Translations under genes and position numbers: made by a program | Origin: an uncultured Legionellaceae bacterium | GTDB lineage: Bacteria; Pseudomonadota; Gammaproteobacteria; Legionellales; Legionellaceae | NCBI GenBank assembly: GCA_903887975.1 | Contig: CAISSD010000092.1 | Coordinates: forward strand, 1 to 9,949 | DNA: 9,949 bases | Direction: 5' to 3' | In this document: positions 1 through 5,965 of the stretch, piece by piece | How positions within the stretch are numbered: position 1 is the first letter of the stretch | Layout: every line of letters starts with the position of its first letter | The notes under the pieces: generated by a model | Database searches by the model: none | Told to the model about the DNA's origin: nothing | The model's input: only the letters and a program-made list of their open reading frames with translations

Positions 1-8
1 AAAATTGT

Positions 9-284
9 TTAATCTGTGTTTTGAGGCTTAAAACCCTCCGGGGTGTGCGAGCCTTCGCCAAAAAAGTATTTCTGCATTTCTTCATGCAAAAATTCACGCG
101 CTTTGGGATCAATAAGACTTAAGCGATATTCATTGATGAGCATCGTTTGATGAGAAAGCCACATATTCCACGCTTTCTTGGAAATATGCTCATAAATGGC
201 TTCGCCTAAATCACCTTGCACGGGTTTCGACTCTAAACCTTCGGCTTCTTGGTTTAATTTTTTACAAAAAACAACACGACTCAT
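9..284 (-). CDS. yggX: YggX, probable Fe(II)-trafficking / oxidative damage protection protein
   Basis: A 91-residue cytoplasmic protein, the same length as E. coli YggX and alignable to it by eye from end to end. Both share the MSR start, the FC pair with the conserved Cys at position 7, the REAEG-like segment (here QEAEG), an ISK-x-AW stretch and the QTMLINE block. In the family YggX takes part in Fe(II) handling and protects Fe-S cluster enzymes from oxidative damage; that role is known from enteric homologues and is transferred here. The gene lies 45 bases downstream of the polysaccharide deacetylase on the same strand and may share its transcript. In many gammaproteobacteria yggX follows mutY, which is not the case here. 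A modest Shine-Dalgarno sequence (AGGG, 296-299) sits 11 bases before the ATG, slightly far. The gene is complete. Confidence 0.97.
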   Translation of the reverse strand: MSRVVFCKKLNQEAEGLESKPVQGDLGEAIYEHISKKAWNMWLSHQTMLINEYRLSLIDPKAREFLHEEMQKYFFGEGSHTPEGFKPQNTD

Positions 285-329
285 AAAATGACCAACCCTG
301 TTTAGAAAAAGCCAACAATACGTTGCTCT

Positions 330-1163
330 TTAAGCGCCGTCAATAGGCTTTAATGCCTCTGTCGGTTGCACAGGTGCTTCGGGTACTTTGATGGCAGGTG
401 CCGCATGCTCCAGAGCCTGTCCAAGACTGATGAAGGTATAACCATGGTCTTGATACATTTTAATGATGTCTCGCAAACAATAACTGTTGATTAAATTGGC
501 ATGAATCAACAAAATTTGCTTGTCTTCGCCTGATTTGGCCTGTTTTTCAGCTTTTAACGTTTGTTTCCAAATGTAGTTTAAATACCTCTGTTTGATGGCC
601 GCCACATGTTGCTCTCGCACGCGCCATGAAATATGCAGTAACTCGGCGTTAAAGCGATAATCTTTACTGTCGATGGTGACTGGTGCAATAATGTAACCAT
701 TATTGGCCAAGTATTCTTGAACTTTGATTTTTTTCTCGCCCCGACCTTCCGCAAGATAGGGATAGCGAAAATATTTTTGCTCCGTCATCAGCGGCGCCAA
801 AATTTGATCGGCATGTTGAATTTCGTCAATATAACGCTCTGCTGACATGGTGTTTAAATTGGCGTGACTGTAGGTATGATTACCAATAATAAATCCATGT
901 TGATGAAATTGCTCCAACAATTCCCATTGACCAGGTTCAATCGAGTTGGCAATGACAAAACCGGTGGTGGGTACTTGATTGTCCACCAAAGCATCCATGA
1001 TGTTCATGAATCGGTCGTGCTCACGTTTTAAATTACCCTCTTTGCCATTGGCTGATCCCACAAAAGGAAGATCGTCAATTGTGATGGCAATTTCATGATT
1101 TTGTGCAAAAATAGGGGTTAAACAGAACATCAATACGCCAGCAAAAGCCCATCGATTTTTCAT
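330..1163 (-). CDS. Secreted polysaccharide deacetylase (NodB/CE4 family)
   Basis: A 277-residue protein with an N-terminal signal peptide (hydrophobic core about residues 6-19, likely cut near Ala20). The carbohydrate esterase 4 motifs appear in order: the TIDDLP motif with Asp30 (expected catalytic base) and Asp31 (metal ligand); HTYSH with metal ligands His96 and His100; the RYPY motif at 133-136; an Asp-rich D-S-K-D-Y segment near 165-169; and LLIH with the expected catalytic His221. This is the complete Asp-His-His set, so an active metal-dependent hydrolase removing N- or O-acetyl groups from a polysaccharide or peptidoglycan is expected in the periplasm; the substrate cannot be read from sequence. 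The last 25 or so residues are rich in Pro and Ala and are probably disordered. The start is supported by GGAG (1170-1173), six bases before the ATG. yggX follows 45 bases downstream. Confidence 0.94.
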   Translation of the reverse strand: MKNRWAFAGVLMFCLTPIFAQNHEIAITIDDLPFVGSANGKEGNLKREHDRFMNIMDALVDNQVPTTGFVIANSIEPGQWELLEQFHQHGFIIGNHTYSHANLNTMSAERYIDEIQHADQILAPLMTEQKYFRYPYLAEGRGEKKIKVQEYLANNGYIIAPVTIDSKDYRFNAELLHISWRVREQHVAAIKQRYLNYIWKQTLKAEKQAKSGEDKQILLIHANLINSYCLRDIIKMYQDHGYTFISLGQALEHAAPAIKVPEAPVQPTEALKPIDGA

Positions 1164-1297
1164 GTTGTGCTCCAGTTTTTTTATTCTTATGAATTAAGCG
1201 TAGTATGCTTTTGGTATTTTTGCGTGATGGTATTGCATTTTTAGTACAAAAAGTTTTATATTGGTAATCATCGTGTTGTTTTTCACAGGGAGTTCGG
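1164..1297. promoter_or_regulatory. Divergent intergenic region with a weak plus-strand promoter candidate
   Basis: This 134-base AT-rich gap separates the deacetylase (minus) from the small membrane protein (plus), so both promoters should lie within it. For the plus strand TTGCAT (1233-1238) followed after 18 bases by TATATT (1257-1262) is a weak sigma-70-like pair. No equally good pair was seen for the minus strand. The call is by eye and tentative. Confidence 0.3.
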
Positions 1298-1717
1298 ATG
1301 CATACATCGTGGGTTCATTCTTATTTGATGGCGAATGTTTTTGGGTTGTATTTGCTGGTGATGGGTATGGTGTTGTTGATGCGTAAGGCTTCTATTCAAG
1401 CCATGGTGAATAGGCTTGATTCTGATAGCCCGGTGATTTTTTTTAATGCGTCATGGACATTGATGTTGGGTATATTTTTGGTGGATGTGCATCATGACTG
1501 GGTGCTAAAACCTTTGGTTGTTGTGACAGTCTTGTGTTGGATGATACTTTTTAAAGCTTTATTGTGGTTGGTGATGCCGCATAAAATGCTCGAAGTGTTG
1601 CAAAAAATCATTAATGGCAAAGCGTACTATGTCATGACGGTATTGATGTTGATGGTGGGGGGGTTGTTGTTGGTTCGCAGTGCTGCGTTGGTCATGCATG
1701 TGATGCACTTGGCTTAA
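1298..1717 (+). CDS. Small four-helix integral membrane protein, function unknown
   Basis: A 139-residue protein, almost entirely hydrophobic, with four predicted membrane segments at about residues 10-28, 45-63, 70-93 and 110-134. Positive charges cluster in the loops between helices 1-2 (Arg29, Lys30, Arg39) and 3-4 (Lys96, Lys103, Lys108). By the positive-inside rule these loops face the cytoplasm and both termini face outward. I do not recognise the family and see no catalytic motif; it is rich in Met, Leu and Val. A strong Shine-Dalgarno sequence (AGGGAG, 1287-1292) sits five bases before the ATG, which supports both the gene and its start. The last 26 bases overlap the 3' end of the convergent O-methyltransferase, so the two share no room for a separate terminator. 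Confidence 0.8.
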   Translation: MHTSWVHSYLMANVFGLYLLVMGMVLLMRKASIQAMVNRLDSDSPVIFFNASWTLMLGIFLVDVHHDWVLKPLVVVTVLCWMILFKALLWLVMPHKMLEVLQKIINGKAYYVMTVLMLMVGGLLLVRSAALVMHVMHLA

Positions 1718-2360
1718 TCAGGAATAAACCATCGCCGATGGTTAGTAAACTTAAGTCAATCCGATGGTCTTGTTTTAGGTGATCGTTCAGCGCGCGAATG
1801 GCGCGAGTTTGTGCGGTGTTATCCGATGCATCAATAATTTTTCCTGACCAAAAAATATTGTCAATGGCAATAAAACCCGTTGGTTTGATGAGCTTTAGGG
1901 CAAACTCATAATAATTGAGATAATTGGTTTTGTCTGCATCAATAAAAATAAAATCAAACGAAGCGGCTTGTCCTTCATCCATGAGTGTTTGAAGTGTTTT
2001 TAATGCGGGTGACAACCGAAGCTCAATTCGATGCAAAAGCTTGGCTTTTTGCCAGAAATCAACCGCGGTTTTGGTCCATTCTGCGTTGTTGTCACACGTG
2101 ATGATGTGTCCATCTTCGGGCAATACCAACGCCATGGCTAATGTGCTGTAGCCACGAAAAGTGCCGATTTCCAAAACTTTTTTCGCCTGAGTCAGCCGCA
2201 GTAACCATTGTATGAATTGCGCAACATCAGGGCTTATTTGCATCTCGGAAAGCATCCATGATGCAGTTGACTCTCGAAGTTCGCGCAATAAGGGGTGTTC
2301 ACGAAGCGAAATATCCCATAAATAATGGTGTAATTGATGGGTGATATTCAGTGGCTTCAT
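1692..2360 (-). CDS. Class I SAM-dependent, cation-dependent O-methyltransferase (caffeoyl-CoA OMT-like)
   Basis: A 222-residue protein of the Methyltransf_3 family, of usual length. Motif I for S-adenosylmethionine binding is VLEIGTFRGYST (residues 62-73), and the acidic residue after strand 2 is Asp90 in TCDNN. The divalent-metal ligands of the caffeoyl-CoA O-methyltransferase type are present: Asp141 (in IDADK) with Asp167-Asn168 (in AIDN), 26 residues apart as in the plant enzyme. The protein should therefore methylate a catechol-like or other vicinal-diol hydroxyl in the cytoplasm; bacterial members have varied, often unknown, substrates. Its ATG overlaps the TGA of the leucine dehydrogenase gene by four bases (ATGA), and no separate ribosome site is visible, so translational coupling is likely. 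The 3' end overlaps the convergent membrane-protein gene by 26 bases. Confidence 0.94.
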   Translation of the reverse strand: MKPLNITHQLHHYLWDISLREHPLLRELRESTASWMLSEMQISPDVAQFIQWLLRLTQAKKVLEIGTFRGYSTLAMALVLPEDGHIITCDNNAEWTKTAVDFWQKAKLLHRIELRLSPALKTLQTLMDEGQAASFDFIFIDADKTNYLNYYEFALKLIKPTGFIAIDNIFWSGKIIDASDNTAQTRAIRALNDHLKQDHRIDLSLLTIGDGLFLIKPSASHA

Positions 2361-3397
2361 GAATGCACGAGATTTTTCGCTATTTCATTGGCAATCTCAT
2401 GACAAGGTCGATTTTCAACTGCAGAGCGTTCAAAAATATGGTGCAGTGAGGTTTGAATGTTTTGTAATTGTTGGTGCATGAGTGTTGCGGATGTTTTTAA
2501 ATATTTACTGGCCGCAAAAATTACCCCACCGGCATTGATGACATAATCAGGCGCAAACAAAATGCCTTTTTGATGCAATTGCTGTCCATGATGGCTTTTG
2601 GCCAATTGATTGTTGGCTGCACCCGCAATAATGCTGGTTTGCAGTTTGGGGATGGTGGTGTCGTTTAGTCCTGCACCCAAGGCACACGGTGCAAAAACAT
2701 CACAAGGAATGTCATAAACTTTGTCCGTTGGCACCGAATGTGCACCATATTCATCGACCATATTGGCCACCAATTGCGGGTTGATGTCGGTAACGGTGAG
2801 TTTCGCACCACATTCATGCAACATTTTACAAAGAATTGAACCAACATGACCCAGGCCTTGAATCACAATGTGAATGCCTTCTAGACTTTGTTTTCCCAAT
2901 TTAAATGCAACGGCGGCTTGAATGCCTAAAAACACACCCATGGCGGTTGATGGCGCTGGGTCACCATCTTCTTGTGAAAGGCTTGCAATATAAGGGGTGT
3001 GTTGTGCAATCACATCCATATCGGAAAGTTCAGTGCCACTATCCAGTGCGGTAATGTATCGGCCACCTATTTCTTGTACAAAAGAACCAAATTGGTGCAT
3101 GAGTTCCGTGCGGTTAAAGGGTTCAGTGGGTTTGATGATGACCGCTTTGCCGCCGCCCAACGCAAGACCCGCAAGTGCTGATTTATAACTCATGCCCTGA
3201 GCCAGACGCATGGCATCTTGAATGGCTGATAACGTGTTGGGGTATTCAATGAAACGACACCCACCAAGAGCTGGGCCTCTTTTGGTGCTGTGTATGGCAA
3301 TAATTGCCTTCATGCCCGTTTTGGGGCAGACTTTAAAATGTAAATCACCAAATTGTTGGTTCAGCGCTTCGTTTAAAAAATCATCGTTCATCATCAT
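2357..3397 (-). CDS. ldh: Leucine dehydrogenase (Glu/Leu/Phe/Val dehydrogenase family)
   Basis: A 346-residue NAD-dependent amino acid dehydrogenase that interconverts leucine (and usually valine and isoleucine) with the 2-oxo acid plus ammonia. Family landmarks run in order: PALGGCR (42-48) and Lys72 in the substrate pocket; GLALGGGK with Lys84, expected to be catalytic; DSGTELSDMD (119-128); the dinucleotide-binding GLGHVG (181-186) with Asp204 ending the second strand; APCALGAGLND (236-246); AGAANNQL; and PDYVINAGGVI (283-293). The short length and the GGGK and INAGG blocks favour leucine over glutamate dehydrogenase. The frame opens with three consecutive ATG codons; only a weak GAG-type ribosome site precedes them, so the exact start may be one or two codons later. 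It is the first gene of a pair with the O-methyltransferase. A -10-like TATCAT lies on the minus strand at 3427-3432, without a good -35. Confidence 0.95.
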   Translation of the reverse strand: MMMNDDFLNEALNQQFGDLHFKVCPKTGMKAIIAIHSTKRGPALGGCRFIEYPNTLSAIQDAMRLAQGMSYKSALAGLALGGGKAVIIKPTEPFNRTELMHQFGSFVQEIGGRYITALDSGTELSDMDVIAQHTPYIASLSQEDGDPAPSTAMGVFLGIQAAVAFKLGKQSLEGIHIVIQGLGHVGSILCKMLHECGAKLTVTDINPQLVANMVDEYGAHSVPTDKVYDIPCDVFAPCALGAGLNDTTIPKLQTSIIAGAANNQLAKSHHGQQLHQKGILFAPDYVINAGGVIFAASKYLKTSATLMHQQLQNIQTSLHHIFERSAVENRPCHEIANEIAKNLVHS

Positions 3398-3449
3398 GCG
3401 GCTCGTTGAATAAAAAGAAGTGCCTTATGATACCGAATTTGTGAATAAA

Positions 3450-4139
3450 TTACAGTAAATCATGCGCTGCTTTTTCATAAGTATTTTCAAAATTATCTTG
3501 AATCACAACCGCCTGATGCTGGCTGTCAACGGATTCTTCTTTAGTTGTATTCCCTGTTTTAAATTTCCAGCCCGAAGGTAGTGTTAAAAGTTGGCCCAAA
3601 TGAGCCAGTTTGTCTTGATTCATTCCATGTGCTGCTTTGTATGATTGCATCACATAAACGCTCCCATTCGGGCTAATCAATTCATAAACGGGTTTACCTG
3701 CATCAAAGATAAAAACAGTGTCTCGTTGAACCACATGTTCTCGATAGAATAATTTCGCGGTGACCCAATCTTTAACCCCAAGATGTAAAACGCCTGCTTC
3801 ACGAAGCGCCAATCCATTGATGGTTTCAACTTTATTGTTGATTAATTTAGCATGTTTAATCCCATCAATGGTCCAATAGCGAGGTCCATTTAAGATGGCG
3901 AATAAGACGTGCTTTTCATGTTTGACACTACTTTTTGAAATGTTACGCCAAATGTCTTCAGGACAGGTGTTTAAATTGAGGGTGTTGTAAACGTGTAAGG
4001 TATAAGGTGAGGTGGCCGTTAATATTTCGCAATAGCGCTCACCACGAAGATGAAGTCGCTCACCGGCATGAATGCTTGCGGAAAATAATAAACCAAGCGT
4101 GATGAGTAAGGTTTCTATTCCATAGATATGACGTTTCAT
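3450..4139 (-). CDS. Secreted protein of unknown function
   Basis: A 229-residue protein with a clear signal peptide: positive N-terminus (MKRH), hydrophobic core at about 9-22 and a likely cut after SIHA (residue 25). The mature N-terminal half holds RGERYCEIL with Cys37, a VYNT-LNLNTCP segment with Cys59, and LNGPRYW (83-89). The two cysteines are the only ones in the mature part and could form a disulfide. I recall this RYCE / L-N-x-C-P / LNGPR-W pattern from uncharacterised bacterial proteins but cannot name a domain, so no function is given. The C-terminal part is hydrophilic and ends with Glu- and Gln-rich sequence. AAGGAA (4147-4152) lies seven bases before the ATG and fixes the start. 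It diverges from the chagasin-type inhibitor; both products are exported, but a working link is only conjecture. Confidence 0.85.
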   Translation of the reverse strand: MKRHIYGIETLLITLGLLFSASIHAGERLHLRGERYCEILTATSPYTLHVYNTLNLNTCPEDIWRNISKSSVKHEKHVLFAILNGPRYWTIDGIKHAKLINNKVETINGLALREAGVLHLGVKDWVTAKLFYREHVVQRDTVFIFDAGKPVYELISPNGSVYVMQSYKAAHGMNQDKLAHLGQLLTLPSGWKFKTGNTTKEESVDSQHQAVVIQDNFENTYEKAAHDLL

Positions 4140-4161
4140 GTTCTCGTTCCTTGATCATGTC

Positions 4162-4190
4162 ATTAGAAATAACCTAGCATTATTCATGAA
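4162..4190 (-). promoter_or_regulatory. Candidate sigma-70 promoter of the secreted-protein gene
   Basis: Read on the minus strand, TTCATG (4185-4190) and TCTAAT (4162-4167, one mismatch to TATAAT) are separated by 17 bases, the ideal spacing. Transcription would start near 4155, giving a very short leader that just includes the ribosome site at 4147-4152. The -35 element is weak, so this is a moderate call. Confidence 0.4.
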
Positions 4191-4224
4191 GATCATGCAA
4201 GCTTAAAGTTTAAAAACTGTTGAT

Positions 4225-4229
4225 AAGGG
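4225..4229 (+). promoter_or_regulatory. Ribosome binding site deciding the start of the chagasin-type inhibitor
   Basis: AAGGG lies five bases upstream of the ATG at 4235. An alternative in-frame TTG at 4220 lies upstream of this site and has no Shine-Dalgarno sequence of its own, so the ATG at 4235 is preferred. Confidence 0.75.
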
Positions 4230-4234
4230 CTCTG

Positions 4235-4594
4235 ATGCGTTGGATTGTTATTTTTTTCTTGGGTTTCTGGATTCAGGGTGTTGAAGCCCGTGATTTGAGC
4301 GTATTAAAATTTTCCAAAAAAGAGTCGAATTTTATCGTTTCATTGCCTGCAAATCCAACGACAGGTTTTCAGTGGACCCTTAAGCAGTATGATAAAAAAT
4401 TGTTTCATTTGTTAAAAGAAGATTATGTGGCATCCAAGCCAAAACTCATCGGCAGTGGGGGCGTGACGCGTTATGTTTTTGAGCTTTATGAAGGCAAGCA
4501 TTATCCCAAAAGCACGATGATGACGTTTCAATATGCACGTTCTTGGGATAAGCGTTCGGCAAGCATCAAGCCAATGAAACTTTATTTTGAATGA
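4235..4594 (+). CDS. Chagasin-family (I42) inhibitor of papain-like cysteine proteases, secreted
   Basis: A 119-residue protein whose first 19 or so residues form a signal peptide (cut likely after VEA), placing the mature protein of about 100 residues in the periplasm or outside. It carries the three inhibitory loops of the chagasin/amoebiasin family in order: NPTTGF (residues 40-45, loop BC), GSGG (73-76, loop DE) and RSWD (102-105, replacing the more usual RPW-type loop FG). In the family these loops form a wedge that blocks the active-site cleft of C1 cysteine proteases. Family members in bacteria may guard against host or self proteases; which applies here is unknown. The start at 4235 follows a well-placed AAGGG; the TTG at 4220 would give 124 residues but has no ribosome site. 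The 3' end overlaps the convergent alaA by 13 bases. No papain-like protease is encoded in this window. Confidence 0.9.
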   Translation: MRWIVIFFLGFWIQGVEARDLSVLKFSKKESNFIVSLPANPTTGFQWTLKQYDKKLFHLLKEDYVASKPKLIGSGGVTRYVFELYEGKHYPKSTMMTFQYARSWDKRSASIKPMKLYFE

Positions 4595-5808
4595 TGTGCC
4601 CGATAGCGTGCTAAAAATTGAGCGATCTTTTCAATGGCGATGGATAAATCATCACAACTTGGCAAAAACACCAAACGAAAATGATGATGGTCTGGACAAT
4701 TAAAACCACTTCCTTGCACGATTAAAATTTTTTCTTCAAGAAGCAATTGATACGCAAATTCTTCATCATTGGCGATGGGGTACACTTTCGGGTCAAGACG
4801 AGGAAACAAATACAAGGCAGCTTTGGGTTTAACACAACTGACGCCTGGAATGGCACACAGTTGCTCATAAGCCAAGTCGCGCTGACGCAATAATTTCCCG
4901 TTGGGTTTGACCAGCTCGTCTATACTTTGATGTCCACCCAAAGCGGTTTGTATGGCAAATTGACCCGGTGCATTGGAACATAAGCGCATGGAGCACAACA
5001 TGGTTAATCCATCGATGTAGTCTTTGGCATGGGTTTTTTCACCTGATACCACCATCCATCCAGCGCGATAACCACAGGCTCGATAATTTTTGGATAAGCC
5101 ATTAAAAGTAATGAACAACACATCATCAGCAAGCGATGCAATCGAGGTATGTTCCACGCCGTCATACAAGACTTTGTCGTAAATTTCATCAGCAAAGACA
5201 ATCAATTGATGGGTTCTGGCAACCGCAACAATTTGCTTTAAAAGCGATTCGGGATATAAAGCACCTGTTGGATTGTTGGGGTTAATGACCACAATGGCGC
5301 GAGTGTTGGGATTGATTTTGCCAATAATGTCTTGAATATTGGGCATCCAATCTTGGGTTTCATCACATTCATAGTGCACCGGTGTTCCGCCAGAAAGGCT
5401 CACAGCTGCTGTCCATAAGGGATAATCCGGTGCTGGTACCAAGACTTCATCACCATTGTTTAATAATGCGCTCATGCTGATGACAATCAGTTCCGAGGCG
5501 CCATTGCCTAAGTAAATATCTTCAATACCAACACCTGCAATATTTTTTTGTTGTGTGTAGTGCATGATGGCTTTTCTTGGTGCAAACAAACCTTTGGAGT
5601 CGGTGTATGCTTGAGCTTGGTGAAGGTTCACTATCATGTCTTGGACGATTTCATCGGGAGTTTCAAAACCAAAAACACCAAGATTGCCAATGTTTAATTT
5701 GGTTATTTTGTGGCCTTCATCTTCCATTTGTTTGGCTTTTTCTAAAATGGGGCCGCGAATGTCATAACAAACATTGGCCAGTTTATTGGATTTCTGGATG
5801 GGTTGCAT
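4582..5808 (-). CDS. alaA: Glutamate-pyruvate aminotransferase AlaA
   Basis: A 408-residue PLP-dependent class I/II aminotransferase, close along its whole length to E. coli AlaA (YfbQ, about 405 residues): KSxKLxNVCYDIRGP near the start, LVPAPDYPLWTAAVSLS (122-138), INPNNPTG (175-182) with Asn179, FADEIYDK (205-212) with Asp207 and Tyr210, the PLP lysine Lys240 in FNGLSK, CSMRLC (272-277), and Arg378 as the expected carboxylate-binding arginine. It makes alanine from pyruvate with glutamate as donor, in the cytoplasm. One deviation: the segment after LNIGN reads LGVFGF, whereas E. coli, as I recall it, has PAPFGF. No strong ribosome site precedes the ATG, but the N-terminal match to E. coli supports this start. 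The gene stands alone and diverges from the large STAND gene. Confidence 0.97.
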   Translation of the reverse strand: MQPIQKSNKLANVCYDIRGPILEKAKQMEDEGHKITKLNIGNLGVFGFETPDEIVQDMIVNLHQAQAYTDSKGLFAPRKAIMHYTQQKNIAGVGIEDIYLGNGASELIVISMSALLNNGDEVLVPAPDYPLWTAAVSLSGGTPVHYECDETQDWMPNIQDIIGKINPNTRAIVVINPNNPTGALYPESLLKQIVAVARTHQLIVFADEIYDKVLYDGVEHTSIASLADDVLFITFNGLSKNYRACGYRAGWMVVSGEKTHAKDYIDGLTMLCSMRLCSNAPGQFAIQTALGGHQSIDELVKPNGKLLRQRDLAYEQLCAIPGVSCVKPKAALYLFPRLDPKVYPIANDEEFAYQLLLEEKILIVQGSGFNCPDHHHFRLVFLPSCDDLSIAIEKIAQFLARYRAHHSK

Positions 5809-5886
5809 GGTTATAAAATTAGAGATAGATTTAGGCTATTTTACCTGATAAATAAGGTCTTGCGTAGTTTTTTTTGAAATTTAAAA

Positions 5887-5904
5887 AAATGATTAAAATC
5901 ATTT
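5887..5904. promoter_or_regulatory. Palindrome overlapping the -35 of the STAND gene, possible operator
   Basis: AAATGATT and AATCATTT are perfect 8-base inverted arms separated by AA. The right arm overlaps the TTTACT element by three bases, a position where a bound dimer would block or modulate initiation. The arms share the AATGAT/ATCATT words of Fur boxes, but the spacing differs from the classic 19-bp Fur box, so the regulator is not assigned. Confidence 0.35.
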
Positions 5905-5951
5905 ACTTTCATAAAAATTTAGTATAACTTTCTTGCAAATTTAAGGACGAT

Positions 5952-5957
5952 GGGGGG
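5952..5957 (+). promoter_or_regulatory. Probable ribosome binding site of the STAND gene
   Basis: A run of six G lies eight bases before the ATG at 5966. A better-looking AAGGA (5943-5947) is 18 bases from that ATG, too far, and only two bases from an out-of-frame ATG at 5950, too near. The in-frame stop TAA at 5942-5944 and the absence of any earlier in-frame start codon leave 5966 as the first possible start. Confidence 0.5.
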
Positions 5958-5965
5958 TTGTATCC

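Larger units (their letters stand above)
5809..5965. promoter_or_regulatory. Divergent intergenic region between alaA and the STAND gene
   Basis: This 157-base, very AT-rich gap must hold the promoters of both genes. On the plus strand TTTACT (5902-5907) and TATAAC (5923-5928) form a -35/-10 pair with a short 15-base spacer; transcription would begin near 5935, leaving a leader of about 30 bases. On the minus strand TAAAAT (complement of 5838-5843) is a possible -10 for alaA, without a good -35. An 8-bp palindrome overlaps the plus-strand -35. Confidence 0.4.

Noticed and set aside
2997..3413. Open frames on the plus strand inside the leucine dehydrogenase gene
   Set aside because: They lie antisense to a gene with every expected family motif, have no ribosome sites and encode low-complexity Cys/Ser/Pro-rich peptides.
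3398..3449. Intrinsic terminator between the secreted protein and leucine dehydrogenase
   Set aside because: There is a T-rich run on the minus strand but no stable stem before it.
4153..4197. GATCATG direct repeats at 4153-4159 and 4191-4197 as operator sites
   Set aside because: Seven bases repeated once in an AT-rich gap is within chance expectation, and neither copy has a convincing dyad extension beyond the GATC core.
5577..5816. 79-codon plus-strand frame opposite the 5' end of alaA
   Set aside because: It is antisense to the conserved N-terminus of AlaA and shows no domain or ribosome site.
5887..5904. Reading the palindrome as a true Fur box
   Set aside because: The half-site words are similar, but the gap between them is longer than in the 19-bp consensus, and no iron-related function is evident in the downstream gene.
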